From Massilia sp. TS11 (GTDB taxonomy: Bacteria; Pseudomonadota; Gammaproteobacteria; Burkholderiales; Burkholderiaceae_D): a stretch of 64,000 bases of DNA. The stretch is taken from contig NZ_JAKLTS010000004.1 of assembly GCF_022012445.1 (NCBI RefSeq), positions 300,229 through 364,228 of the forward strand, in the 5' to 3' direction. This document shows, piece by piece, positions 33,611 through 41,737 of the stretch (position 1 is the stretch's first letter; the number at the start of each line of letters is the position of its first letter). The notes beneath the pieces were generated by a model. That model saw only the letters and a list, made by a program, of their open reading frames with translations. It was not told the origin of the DNA and did not search any database. The position numbers and the translations under genes are program-made.

Positions 33611-34045
33611 ATGCAAGCACCCGCTCCCGCCCCCGGCCTGTCCAGCGCCGCAGAAGTGGAACAACTGGCCGACCAGCTCTCGCAATGCGCGAACGCCCTG
33701 CACGACCGCATCGTGCAGGACATCCATGCAGGCAAGCTGGGCCTGGACCCGGCCCGGACCCTGTTTGACGACGAAGTGCTGCTGCGCCAGCGCGCCAACG
33801 CCCTGTACGCCGAGGCCGCCAAGCTGGCCGTCAGCCAGCTGGCCACGAGCCAGCAGCATCTGATGGATTTGACCCGCGCCGCCGAAGAAAAGATCCGCAC
33901 CGTCGATCGGATTGCTGCCGTCGCCGGCCTCGCCAGCAGCGTGCTCGGCCTGGCCGGCGCGGCCCTGAGCGGCAAGCCGCAGACCATCATCAAGGCCCTC
34001 GAAGGCGTCTACCACGCGACCCAGGCGGTCGAAAAATCCGGATAG
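33611..34045 (+). CDS. Small helical protein of unknown function
   Basis: 144 residues. Helical first 100 residues (VEQLADQLSQCANALHDRIV, LLRQRANALYAEAAKLAV), then a Gly/Ala-rich hydrophobic stretch (IAAVAGLASSVLGLAGAAL) that may insert into a membrane. Two bases after the lipoprotein gene. No family is recognised. Confidence 0.65.
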   Translation: MQAPAPAPGLSSAAEVEQLADQLSQCANALHDRIVQDIHAGKLGLDPARTLFDDEVLLRQRANALYAEAAKLAVSQLATSQQHLMDLTRAAEEKIRTVDRIAAVAGLASSVLGLAGAALSGKPQTIIKALEGVYHATQAVEKSG

Positions 34046-34050
34046 AAAGC

Positions 34051-34090
34051 GCGCTGGCGCACAGACGGCGCCCGCTGCCTCGACTACGCT
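34051..34090 (+). promoter_or_regulatory. Shared-architecture promoter, copy A (DksA-like gene)
   Basis: Box GCGCTGGCGCACAGAC (34051-34066), 18 bases, TACGCT (34085-34090; with the preceding C it reads CTACGCT, a sigma-S-like -10). It lies 26 bases before the ATG at 34117. Confidence 0.6.
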
Positions 34091-34116
34091 CAGGTTTTCC
34101 GTGCAAGGATAGGACC

Positions 34117-34482
34117 ATGGACGGCCTGACCACCGTGCAGTTGGCGCAGCTGCGCGCCGCTTTGCTTGCCCAGCTTGCCACGCTCGAGGGGCAGAGCAGC
34201 CTGCAGGTGTCGCAGCAGGGCCATCAGTTGGCGGTCGAGGAAGTCGAGACCGCCCCGGCCGACAAGGCCACGGTGCGCCTGCTGAACGACCTCGCCATCG
34301 AGGCCGCCGGCCTGCACACGGCCCAGATCCGCAGCCTGCGTCAGGCCCTGCAGCGCATCGATGAAGGCGAGTACGGTGATTGTGAACAATGTGGGCAGGC
34401 GATCGGCTTTTCGCGCCTGGCGGCGCGTCCCGATGCGCGCCTGTGCATCCGCTGCCAGACCCTGGCCGAGCAGCGCCGCTAG
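34117..34482 (+). CDS. DksA/TraR-type zinc finger protein
   Basis: 121 residues. The C-terminal C4 zinc finger is GDCEQCGQAIGFSRLAARPDARLCIRC-like with the pairs CEQC and CIRC, preceded by the LRQALQRIDEGEYG signature. The N-terminal helices are shorter than in DksA (151 residues), so it resembles the short DksA-like paralogues. These bind the RNA polymerase secondary channel; a role in stress transcription is inferred from its promoter, which belongs to the shared set. Confidence 0.86.
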   Translation: MDGLTTVQLAQLRAALLAQLATLEGQSSLQVSQQGHQLAVEEVETAPADKATVRLLNDLAIEAAGLHTAQIRSLRQALQRIDEGEYGDCEQCGQAIGFSRLAARPDARLCIRCQTLAEQRR

Positions 34483-34491
34483 GGCGGCACC

Positions 34492-34848
34492 TCAGGCATT
34501 TTGCCAGGCCAGATCGCGGATCTTGGCCACCTGGCGCTGGGCCAGCAGGCGCCAGATCTTCATCGCGTCGGTGCGCCCGGCCTGCATGGTGCGCGGATCG
34601 GCCAGCGCAATTTCGCAATCGCGGTCCGACCATTCTTCAAAGCGGACGTGGCCGCCCGCGCTGATTTCGGCCACATACATGAGGCCATCGTCATAGCCAA
34701 AACGCAGGGCCGCGGATGCCGGTTCCCCATCGGCCCCCTGGGCCTTGCCGGAATAGATCTCATCGAGGACGGCGGCCATCTGTTTCTCGGTGGGCGCGGC
34801 AATATCGCGCCCAGCCGGATTAGTTAACACCAACCACGCTTGTGTCAT
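34492..34848 (-). CDS. Hypothetical protein
   Basis: 118 residues, cytoplasmic, mixed alpha/beta, with TNPAGRDIAAPTEKQMAAVLDEI at the N-terminus and LRFGYDDGLMYVAEIS in the middle. The layout faintly recalls Imm1-like immunity proteins, but no toxin is adjacent and I do not assign it. ATG at 34848 has GGGGGA seven bases upstream, so the longer frame to 34947 is not used. Confidence 0.6.
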   Translation of the reverse strand: MTQAWLVLTNPAGRDIAAPTEKQMAAVLDEIYSGKAQGADGEPASAALRFGYDDGLMYVAEISAGGHVRFEEWSDRDCEIALADPRTMQAGRTDAMKIWRLLAQRQVAKIRDLAWQNA

Positions 34849-34956
34849 CGACGCGTCCCCCACACAAAAGATGTTCTGGACCGACTTTGTCTTGGCTAAG
34901 TGCAGCCTATCATAACCAAAAATTTGCGGATGACACGCAATTTTCATGTGCTGCGT

Positions 34957-35514
34957 CTACACCACATAATCAGGGGGGATGTTCGGGTTGAAATCTTTCC
35001 AATCGCCGTGCTCGATGCGGCCCTGGGCGCGCTCGATCTGGCTGGCACCGAGCTGCTGCAGCAGCGCGACCAGCGGGGCTTCGTCCTCGTCGTCGCGGAT
35101 GGCCACGGCCACCATCATGCCGGCCTTGCGCGGCTCGGCCTCATTGCCGGGTTCGGGTTCCGGCTCGCCCTTGTCCTTCAGCCGGCTGAAGCTGTACAGC
35201 GAGCCCACATGGGCGCCGAGCAGTGCGCCGAGCAAGGGACCGAGCGGCCCGCTGACGGCCGCGGTCGCCGCCCCGATCACGGCGCCGGCCATGCCGCCGG
35301 CCGTCATGCCTTCGGCCACGCCAGTTGGCGTTTGCTTGGCGCCCGGCGAAACGATGTGGTCGCCGCCGATCGGCGACAGATTATGCTGGCCCGGCTGGTT
35401 CAGATAGAACCCGCAGATGTGCTCCGACGGAATGTCGGCCTCCTCCATCAGCGCGCGCCTGGCGGCTTCGATTTCCTGGGCGAGTTCAAAATGCCCGGCG
35501 ATGATTTTGGCCAT
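34957..35514 (-). CDS. Glycine-zipper protein of unknown function
   Basis: 185 residues. The centre is a Gly/Ala-rich hydrophobic block (GGMAGAVIGAATAAVSGPLGPLLGALLGAHVGSL) that would insert in a membrane as glycine zippers. The N-terminal part (AREL-like helix, IPSEHICGFYLNQPGQHNL) and the C-terminal part (GMMVAVAIRDDEDEAPLVALLQQLGA, IERAQGRI) resemble DUF1269/YflT-like stress proteins in which a beta-alpha-beta domain flanks the zipper. Transcribed from a shared-architecture promoter. Confidence 0.7.
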   Translation of the reverse strand: MAKIIAGHFELAQEIEAARRALMEEADIPSEHICGFYLNQPGQHNLSPIGGDHIVSPGAKQTPTGVAEGMTAGGMAGAVIGAATAAVSGPLGPLLGALLGAHVGSLYSFSRLKDKGEPEPEPGNEAEPRKAGMMVAVAIRDDEDEAPLVALLQQLGASQIERAQGRIEHGDWKDFNPNIPPDYVV

Positions 35515-35537
35515 GCTGCCTCCCGCGCAAAAAGGTC

Positions 35538-35581
35538 AGCTTGGCCCAGGAGACGCGGCCGGCTCTGTGCGCGCACGCACA
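35538..35581 (-). promoter_or_regulatory. Shared-architecture promoter, copy H
   Basis: On the minus strand: TGTGCGTGCGCGCACAGAG (35581 down to 35563), 19 bases, CAAGCT (35543-35538), in front of the glycine-zipper gene at 35514. Confidence 0.55.
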
Positions 35582-35589
35582 CAAGGACC

Positions 35590-36489
35590 TCAGCGCGGGC
35601 CGTACCAGACCGGCGAGAAATGCAGGACCGGTCCCGGCTCCGGCTGCGGCGCCTCGCTCCAGGCGCGCGGATCGACGCGGTAGTACTGCTGGAATTCGGC
35701 GAACAGGTCGGGATAGTCCTCGGCCAGCGCCCACGGATGCTGGAAGAAAGCCTCGGTCACGACGGCAAAGAATTCGGCCGGGCTGCTCGCGCCATAATGG
35801 TCGAGCACCCCCTGGGCGCCATGCATGGCTTCGATGCGCAGGTGCGCATAGGCGCGCGAGAGCACCTCGGCCCAGCGCCGGTAGGAATCGGGGTGACCCA
35901 GGTAGGGGGCGCCATTATTGCTGCCCGATTCGCTGTCGAGCTGGTGCGCGAATTCGTGCAGCACCACGCTGTGGCTGCCCTGCCAGTCGCGCGCGGCCTC
36001 GCAGACATGGTCCCAGCTGAGCACGACGCGGCCATCGCTCCAGCTTTCGCCGAGCAGAGTCTGCTTGTGCTGGCTGACGACGCCGGCCGCATCGACCTCG
36101 CGCCGCGGCACCAGAAAGGCCGTCGGATAGACGAGGATGCTGCGCAGCTCGGGGAAGACGCGGCTCGGGCGGTTGAGCACGAGCAGGCAGGCCTGGCCGG
36201 CAATGGCCACGCGCATCGTGTCGTCGACCTCGAGGCCGGCGCAACCGACGAATTCTTTCTCGTACAAGAACTGCTGCACACGCTGCTGCAACTGCTGCTG
36301 CAAGGCGGCGTCCATGCGCGCATACGGCGGCACGTAGCGGCGCAGCGTCTCGATCTGGGCCGCCGTGAGCGGACGCGCCAGCGCGCGCCGCAGGCGCCAG
36401 GCCGGCCAGCGCCAGACCGCCCAGGCCAGGCCAAGTGGGATGGCCAGCCAGGCCAGGGCAGCGAGCAGTTGTGGTAGGTCCTCGGTCAT
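35590..36489 (-). CDS. mtfA: M90-family zinc peptidase, MtfA-like
   Basis: 299 residues. A hydrophobic N-terminal segment (LLAALAWLAIPLGLAWAVW, 8-26) may anchor it. The peptidase part has HEFAH at 178-182 followed by the gluzincin-type Glu in VTEAFFQHP, and FVGCAGLEVDDTMRVAIAGQACLL is typical. E. coli MtfA is an aminopeptidase that binds the repressor Mlc and so affects glucose PTS control. The final residues HFSPVWYGPR vary among homologues. GGAG precedes the ATG. Confidence 0.88.
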   Translation of the reverse strand: MTEDLPQLLAALAWLAIPLGLAWAVWRWPAWRLRRALARPLTAAQIETLRRYVPPYARMDAALQQQLQQRVQQFLYEKEFVGCAGLEVDDTMRVAIAGQACLLVLNRPSRVFPELRSILVYPTAFLVPRREVDAAGVVSQHKQTLLGESWSDGRVVLSWDHVCEAARDWQGSHSVVLHEFAHQLDSESGSNNGAPYLGHPDSYRRWAEVLSRAYAHLRIEAMHGAQGVLDHYGASSPAEFFAVVTEAFFQHPWALAEDYPDLFAEFQQYYRVDPRAWSEAPQPEPGPVLHFSPVWYGPR

Positions 36490-36555
36490 GGTGTCTCCAT
36501 TCTAGCGTCCCCCCCACATGGGAACGCTGACCGGGATTTCAAGCTTGCCGCGAGA

Positions 36556-37164
36556 TCAAGCCGCTTCGGCCTTGTGCGCCGGGCCGTCGCCAAACAGGGC
36601 CGCCACCAGCGGGTCGCGCATGACCGGCGTGCGGTTGACCCGGATCGCATAGTGGGTGTCGTCGGCCAGGATATGGAAATGGCGGCCGCTGCCGGCCATG
36701 TTCTGCTCGCGCAGACTGGGCCGCTCGCGGCGCGCGGCCGGCGCCTCGCGCTTGGGCTGGACGATGGCCGCGAGGAAGGCCTTGACGCGCTCGGGGTCGG
36801 GCGTGATCTGGTAGACGGCCTTGCCCAGATAGGTGGCCGTGCCCTCGACATAGCGCGCCAGTTCGATCACGCCGGCTTCGCGCAGATCGCGGATGTATTT
36901 GCGCGCCCCCGAGGGGGAGAACTTCAGGAACCAGGCGATCTCGTCGGCCAGCATTTCGTGATTGGCCAGCTCTTTGATCAGCTTCTGCATGTTCTCGATG
37001 CGGCGCTGGGTCGCCGAGGTTGAGCGGATGCGCTCGATCGGGGCCAGGGACATGGGCGGACGCTCGGCCGGCTGCGGCACCGGGCGTTCAACCAGGCCAG
37101 GGGCGGCGGGATCGGGGCGCGCGGGGCCATGCAGGTCGGGGCGTTGGAATCGGGAAATGTGCAT
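36556..37164 (-). CDS. Winged-helix DNA-binding protein
   Basis: 202 residues. The middle shows an ArsR/MarR-like wHTH: TQRRIENMQKLIKELANHEMLADEIAWFLKFSPSGARKYIRDLREAGVIELARYVEG. The N-terminus is Pro/Arg-rich and disordered; the C-terminus has HFHILADDTHYAIRVNR and no known domain. I know similar proteins as putative regulators in this bacterial group, but not their targets. ATG at 37164 has GGAG seven bases upstream. Its promoter is one of the shared set, about 85 bases upstream. Confidence 0.7.
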   Translation of the reverse strand: MHISRFQRPDLHGPARPDPAAPGLVERPVPQPAERPPMSLAPIERIRSTSATQRRIENMQKLIKELANHEMLADEIAWFLKFSPSGARKYIRDLREAGVIELARYVEGTATYLGKAVYQITPDPERVKAFLAAIVQPKREAPAARRERPSLREQNMAGSGRHFHILADDTHYAIRVNRTPVMRDPLVAALFGDGPAHKAEAA

Positions 37165-37252
37165 AGTCTTGCTCCAAAAAACGATGTCATCAGAGGGCAA
37201 CGAGACCGTTTGACCGGCCAGCCTGCCCACAGTTCCATGCTTTCTGCTTCCC

Positions 37253-37295
37253 ACTTTGCCGTCTTGGCCATGCTCAGTCTGTGCGCTAGCGAACA
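37253..37295 (-). promoter_or_regulatory. Shared-architecture promoter, copy J
   Basis: On the minus strand: TGTTCGCTAGCGCACAGAC (37295 down to 37277), 18 bases, CAAAGT (37258-37253). The core TGTGCGCTAGCGAACA is nearly a perfect palindrome. It points to the wHTH gene at 37164. Confidence 0.55.
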
Positions 37296-37338
37296 TAAGC
37301 ATCAGTTAAACTTGCAGTTTTTCAGCTTGCCCAAGCCT

Positions 37339-38697
37339 ATGCGCCGTCTCGCCGCTCTCACCGCCCTTGCCCTGCCGCTCAGCGCCCAGGCCGGATCCGA
37401 AGTCCTGATCGACTTTCTCGCCATCCAGAACAGCGCCGGCCTGGGCGGCATCCTGCGCAGCGAATTTCCCGCCTACAAAGGCACGACCCTGTCGCACGAC
37501 CTGGTGCCGCTCTACATGTACGAGGGCCAGCGCGTGTTCCTGCACGCCACCCGCGTGGGCGTCAAGCTGACCGAGGCCCCGCGCGAGGGCATGGACGTGT
37601 TCCTCGACTACCGTTTCGAAGGCCATCCGATCAACAACACCCCGTCGGCCCTGCGCGGCATGCAGCGGCGCGAACCCGGCATGGACGCCGGCGCCGCCCT
37701 GCACTACCGGCCGCGCTGGGGCGCGCTCGACCTCGAGGTGCTGCGCGACGCCTCCAACAAGAGCCGCGGCGTCGAATGGCGGCTCGGCTACAACCTCGAT
37801 CTGCAGAGCGGACGCTGGCATTTCCGCCCGAGCGTGGTGGCGGCGCGCCGCAGCGCCGCCCTGAACGACTATTACTATGGGGTGCGGCCGAACGAGGCCC
37901 TCGCCGGACGTCCGGCCTACGCGGCCGGGGCCGGCACGAATATCAGCTACAGCCTGTACGCTTACTACGAGCTGACCCAGCGCTGGCGCCTGCTGGCCGG
38001 GCTCACGGTCGATGATCTGTCCGACAGCATCCGCCACAGCCCGATCGTGGCCGACAAGGCCCAGCTCAGCGGCCTGCTGGGCCTGGCCTATGATTTCGGC
38101 AACCACAAGGCATATACCGACCCGTATCTGCCGCTGCATCTGAAAGTGTTTGCGGGCAAGGCCACCGAGTGCAATTTTCTGCCCGTCGTGACGCTGCGCT
38201 GCGGCTCGCTGCGCAGTCAGGACGACACCCGCATCGCCGGCTTTGCCGTTGGCCGCCCCCTGATCGAAGGCGTGAACGGCTGGCCCCTGGACTTTGTCGC
38301 CTATGTCGGCCTGACCGGCCACGACGAGCGCGGCATCCAGGCCAACGGTCTGCAGCTCGACGCCCACATCAAAGCCTATTACTACGGCCTGCCCTGGAAC
38401 AGCCGCGTGCGCACCCGGATCGGCATGGGCGCCGGCTTCTCGCTGGCCCAGCGCGTGCCGTTGACCGAAGTGCGCGACCAGGGCCGGCGCGGACGCGATA
38501 CCGCGCGCTTCCTGAACTACCTCGATCCTTCGCTCGACATCAGCGTCGGCGATCTGCTCGGCCGCCCCAACATGCGCGAGACCTATCTGGGGGTGGGCGT
38601 GTCGCACCGCTCGGGCATCTTTGGCACCTCCACCCTGCTTGGGAATATCAACGGCGGCTCGAACTATCTGGTCGCTTACATCGAAGCGAAGCTGTGA
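37339..38697 (+). CDS. MipA/OmpV family outer membrane protein, extended
   Basis: 452 residues with a signal peptide ending AQA-GS. Residues 20-270 match MipA/OmpV (QNSAGLGGILRSEFPAYKG, LVPLYMYEGQRVFLHATRVG, LSGLLGLAYDF). The family is usually about 250 residues, so the C-terminal 180 residues are an extension: more amphipathic strands, ending in YLGVGVSHRSGIFGTS and a final strand VAYIEAKL. The ending recalls PagL-type lipid A deacylases with a His-Ser pair, but this is weak. There is no good SD before the ATG. Confidence 0.75.
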   Translation: MRRLAALTALALPLSAQAGSEVLIDFLAIQNSAGLGGILRSEFPAYKGTTLSHDLVPLYMYEGQRVFLHATRVGVKLTEAPREGMDVFLDYRFEGHPINNTPSALRGMQRREPGMDAGAALHYRPRWGALDLEVLRDASNKSRGVEWRLGYNLDLQSGRWHFRPSVVAARRSAALNDYYYGVRPNEALAGRPAYAAGAGTNISYSLYAYYELTQRWRLLAGLTVDDLSDSIRHSPIVADKAQLSGLLGLAYDFGNHKAYTDPYLPLHLKVFAGKATECNFLPVVTLRCGSLRSQDDTRIAGFAVGRPLIEGVNGWPLDFVAYVGLTGHDERGIQANGLQLDAHIKAYYYGLPWNSRVRTRIGMGAGFSLAQRVPLTEVRDQGRRGRDTARFLNYLDPSLDISVGDLLGRPNMRETYLGVGVSHRSGIFGTSTLLGNINGGSNYLVAYIEAKL

Positions 38698-38736
38698 ACG
38701 CCGATTCGTTGCGCCGATCTGACAGCCTCCGGCGCT

Positions 38737-38781
38737 GCGTGCGGTAACGCACGGACGGCGCCGGTGCGCGCCTCGTAATCT
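38737..38781 (+). promoter_or_regulatory. Shared-architecture promoter, copy B (OmpA gene)
   Basis: GCGTGCGGTAACGCACGGAC (38737-38756), 19 bases, TAATCT (38776-38781), 57 bases before the ompA-like ATG. Confidence 0.6.
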
Positions 38782-38838
38782 CGCCCCACGCAACGCCCAG
38801 CCGCGTTGCGTCCCATTGGCGACAACTATGAGGCGACC

Positions 38839-39879
38839 ATGAACACAAACAAGACTTTCGCCCTCGCGGCAGCTCTGGCCAGTCTGGCAGGCGCCGCTCC
38901 GGCCCAGGACCTCAACCCCTCCTGGTATATCCAGCCCAGCGTGCTCGGCATCAAGCCGGACCGCAACTTCGGCACTGACAAGCGCGACTGGGGCGGCGGC
39001 CTGCGCTTCGGCAAACCCATCGATCCCCTGTGGGACATCCAGATGGGCGCCACCTATGCGCGCGCCAAGGACAACGGCGCCAACTACGACCAGACCACGC
39101 TCGGCATCGATGCGCTGCTGATGATGTCGCGCAAAACCGTGCGCCCCTTCCTGCTGCTCGGGGTCGGCGCCGAGCGCGACAAGGTCGACAATGCGCTGCG
39201 CCACGTGAGCAAGAGCTCGCCCTACCTGGCCGGCGGCATCGGCCTGCAAGTGGTGATGAGTCCGCAATGGTCGTTCCAGGCCGATTTGCGCACCGTGCGC
39301 GGCCGCCTGCGCGACGAGGCCGCGTATGGCTTCAATCGCAGCAATAACAAATATCTGAGCCTGGCCTTCAACTACAGCTTCGACCGCCCGGCCCCGCCGC
39401 CGCCGCCGCCGCGGCCGGCCCCGCCCGAAGTCCAGGCGCCGCCGCCCCCGCCGCCGCCGCCACCGCCGGCCCCGCCGCCGGCCCCGCCAGCCCCGCGCTT
39501 CGAGCGCGTGACCCTGTCCGCCACCGAAATGTTCGACTTCGACAGCGCCACGCTCAAAGGCGCCCAGCCCAAGCTCGACGATATCGCCAGCGCGCTGATG
39601 GCCGACACCACGATCAGCAATATCACGATCACTGGCTATACCGACCGCATCGGCAGCAAGCGCTACAACCAGCGTCTGTCCGAGCGGCGCGCCAATGCCG
39701 TGCGCGACTATCTGGTCAACAAGGGCGTGGCCGGCAACCGGCTGACGGCCATCGGCAAGGGCTCCGACAACCCTGTCGTCACCTGCAACGAGAAAAAGCG
39801 GGCCGACCTGATCAAATGTCTGGAACCCAACCGCCGCGTGGAAGTCGAGCAGATCACGGTCGAACGGCGCCTGCCTTGA
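38839..39879 (+). CDS. OmpA family outer membrane protein
   Basis: 346 residues. Signal peptide ending APAQ; an 8-strand barrel-like N-domain (about 22-185, SWYIQPSVLGIKPDRNFG); a Pro-rich linker of about 40 residues (185-225) made of PPPPP runs; and the peptidoglycan-binding OmpA domain with FDFDSATLKGAQPKLDDIA, ITGYTDRIGSKRYNQRLSERRANAVRDYL. The barrel tethers the outer membrane to the wall. ATG at 38839 is taken to start the signal peptide. YihY follows 12 bases later. Confidence 0.92.
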   Translation: MNTNKTFALAAALASLAGAAPAQDLNPSWYIQPSVLGIKPDRNFGTDKRDWGGGLRFGKPIDPLWDIQMGATYARAKDNGANYDQTTLGIDALLMMSRKTVRPFLLLGVGAERDKVDNALRHVSKSSPYLAGGIGLQVVMSPQWSFQADLRTVRGRLRDEAAYGFNRSNNKYLSLAFNYSFDRPAPPPPPPRPAPPEVQAPPPPPPPPPPAPPPAPPAPRFERVTLSATEMFDFDSATLKGAQPKLDDIASALMADTTISNITITGYTDRIGSKRYNQRLSERRANAVRDYLVNKGVAGNRLTAIGKGSDNPVVTCNEKKRADLIKCLEPNRRVEVEQITVERRLP

Positions 39880-39891
39880 TGGCCTGATGCC

Positions 39892-40800
39892 ATGAGGCCC
39901 TGGCTGCGCCGGCTACGGCGCGCACCGCTGGTCGATGTGCTGGTGTGCGCCGTGCGCGAGTGGCTGGCCCACCGCGCCGCGAGCAAGGGGGCCGCCCTCG
40001 CCTACTACACCTTGTTCTCGATGGCGCCGGTGCTGGTGCTGGTGATCGCCATCGCCGGCCTGTTCTATGGCAAGCAGGCGGCCCAAGGCGAGTTGCTGCA
40101 TCAGCTGACCACCTTGCTGGGGCCGCAGGCGGCCCAGACCATCCAGCTGGTGCTGGCCGGCGCGCGCGACGAGGCCAGCGGCCGCCTGGCGACGCTGATC
40201 GCCAGCGGCCTGCTGATCTTCGGCGCGACCACCGTGTTTGCCGAACTGAAGGATAGCCTGGACGAGATCTGGGAGCTCCCGCGCGCGGCCGACAGCGGGC
40301 TGCTGGCCGCCATCCTGACCCGTCTGCAGGCATTCAGCATCGTGCTGGCGCTCGGTTTTCTGCTGCTGGTGTCGCTCGTCATCAGCGCCGGCCTGGCCGT
40401 GCTCGAGCGCGTGCTGACCGGGGTCTGGCAAGAAGCCGCCGTCTTGCTCGGCTGGGTGGCCTCGGGCTCGAGCTTCCTCGTCATCGCGGCCCTGTTTGCC
40501 GTCATCTACAAAACCCTGCCACGCGCCCATCTGTCCTGGCGCGACGTCACCATTGGCGCCTTCGGCACGGCGGCCCTGTTCGTGCTCGGCAAATTTGCGA
40601 TCGGCCTTTACGTGGGCAATAGCGGTGTGGCCAATAGCTTTGGCGCGGCCGGCTCACTGATCGCCCTGCTGCTGTGGGTGTATTACTCGGCGCAGATCTT
40701 CTTTCTGGGGGCGGAATTCACGCGCCAGTTTGCCCTGCGTATGGGCAGCCTGCGCACGCCGAACCGGCCGCCGGCCGGCCCGGCGCCGCCGCCTACTTGA
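39892..40800 (+). CDS. YihY/BrkB family inner membrane protein
   Basis: 302 residues with about six membrane segments. SKGAALAYYTLFSMAPVLVLVIAI is the classic start of the UPF0761/BrkB domain, and LKDSLDEIWELP, AFGTAALFVLGKFAIGLYVG and YYSAQIFFLGAEFTRQFA are conserved. The function is not settled, though the family is proposed to move lipids or other envelope components. Its end overlaps the convergent BON gene by eight bases. Confidence 0.9.
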   Translation: MRPWLRRLRRAPLVDVLVCAVREWLAHRAASKGAALAYYTLFSMAPVLVLVIAIAGLFYGKQAAQGELLHQLTTLLGPQAAQTIQLVLAGARDEASGRLATLIASGLLIFGATTVFAELKDSLDEIWELPRAADSGLLAAILTRLQAFSIVLALGFLLLVSLVISAGLAVLERVLTGVWQEAAVLLGWVASGSSFLVIAALFAVIYKTLPRAHLSWRDVTIGAFGTAALFVLGKFAIGLYVGNSGVANSFGAAGSLIALLLWVYYSAQIFFLGAEFTRQFALRMGSLRTPNRPPAGPAPPPT

Positions 40801-41101
40801 TGCGCATATCGTTGCGGACCGACTTGACCCCTTTGACGCCGCGTGCGATGGCCACCGCACGGCTGGCCGACTCCTCATTGCTGACGAAGCCGGACAGCTG
40901 CACATCGCCCTTGAAGGTTTCGACGTTGATTTCGGTGGACTTCAATGCGGGCTCGTTGAAGATCGAGGCCTTGACCTTGGCGGTGATGAGGCTGTCGTCC
41001 ACATACTCGCCCGTGCCTTCGCTCGTGCGGGTGGGGGCGCAGGCACTCAGGGCCAGGGCCAGACTGAGAATAATCGGAGACAGGCGTTGCATACGATTCA
41101 T
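40793..41101 (-). CDS. BON-domain lipoprotein
   Basis: 102 residues with a lipoprotein signal (LSLALALSACAP; lipobox LSAC) and one BON domain: YVDDSLITAKVKASIFNEPALKSTEINVETFKGDVQLSGFV, ending with VKGVKSVRNDM. BON modules bind phospholipid and occur in OsmY and DolP, which protect the envelope. GGAGG precedes the start. The promoter is of the shared type. Confidence 0.9.
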   Translation of the reverse strand: MNRMQRLSPIILSLALALSACAPTRTSEGTGEYVDDSLITAKVKASIFNEPALKSTEINVETFKGDVQLSGFVSNEESASRAVAIARGVKGVKSVRNDMRIK

Positions 41102-41134
41102 GATGGGCTCCTCCAGGATGGGTCACGAGACCTT

Positions 41135-41178
41135 GTTGTACCGCGAAGCCTGCCATCTCATCTGTGCGCTCACGAACA
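41135..41178 (-). promoter_or_regulatory. Shared-architecture promoter, copy C1 (BON gene)
   Basis: Minus strand: TGTTCGTGAGCGCACA (41178-41163) then GAT, 19 bases, TACAAC (41140-41135), 33 bases before the BON ATG. Confidence 0.55.
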
Positions 41179-41187
41179 TTAAGCAAG

Positions 41188-41229
41188 GTGCGCCAGCGAA
41201 CCGACACGCCCGGCGCACAGGTCTAGGCT
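41188..41229 (+). promoter_or_regulatory. Shared-architecture promoter, copy C2 (glycine-zipper lipoprotein gene)
   Basis: GTGCGCCAGCGAACCGAC (41188-41205), 18 bases, TAGGCT (41224-41229). It is back to back with copy C1. Confidence 0.6.
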
Positions 41230-41257
41230 GAGGCTTCAGCTTGCAGAAGGAGGTTCT

Positions 41258-41737
41258 ATGCGTCTCATCCCCCTCAGCGCGGCCAGCGTGGCCGCCTTGT
41301 CGCTGGCGGCCTGCGCCGGCAGCAGCGTCGGCCTCGGGGCCGGCAGTTATGGCGGTGGTGGCTATGCCGGCGCCGGTGTCAGTGTCAGCGGCAGCCCGGC
41401 CCAGGCGGCCGACAGCGGCCGTATCGAGCGCATCGATGTCGTCCAGGCCGAGGCCGGCACCAGCGGGGCCGGCGCCGTGGTCGGCGGGGTGCTCGGGGCC
41501 CTGGTCGGCAATCAGGTCGGCGGCGGCAGCGGGCGCACGGCCGCCACCGTGGCCGGCGCGGCCGGTGGCGCCGTGGTCGGCAATCAGGTCGAGGCGCGCC
41601 GCAATGCGCGCGCCCAGTACCAGATCGGCATCCGGCTCGATCAGGGCGGCTACCGCACGGTCCTGCAGGACGATGCGGGCGGCCTGCGCATTGGCGACCG
41701 CGTGCGCATTCTCGACGGGCGCGCCGTGCGCGAATAA
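41258..41737 (+). CDS. Glycine-zipper 2TM lipoprotein (SlyB-like)
   Basis: 159 residues. Lipoprotein signal with lipobox LAAC, a Gly-rich stretch, then the glycine-zipper 2TM block (GAGAVVGGVLGALVGNQVGGGSGRTAATVAG), and a C-terminal part RAQYQIGIRLDQGGYRTVLQ as in PcP/SlyB. SlyB-type proteins form rings around outer membrane proteins under stress. AAGGAGG precedes the ATG. Its stop abuts the stop of the convergent patatin gene. Confidence 0.9.
   Translation: MRLIPLSAASVAALSLAACAGSSVGLGAGSYGGGGYAGAGVSVSGSPAQAADSGRIERIDVVQAEAGTSGAGAVVGGVLGALVGNQVGGGSGRTAATVAGAAGGAVVGNQVEARRNARAQYQIGIRLDQGGYRTVLQDDAGGLRIGDRVRILDGRAVRE

Noticed and set aside
34492..34848. Imm1-like immunity protein, hence a toxin-immunity system
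   Set aside because: Only a faint N-terminal resemblance; no toxin gene or Rhs/CDI element is nearby.
37281..37322. Reading copy J toward the MipA gene as well
   Set aside because: No hexamer with A at position 2 and T at position 6 occurs at 18-19 bases on the plus strand.
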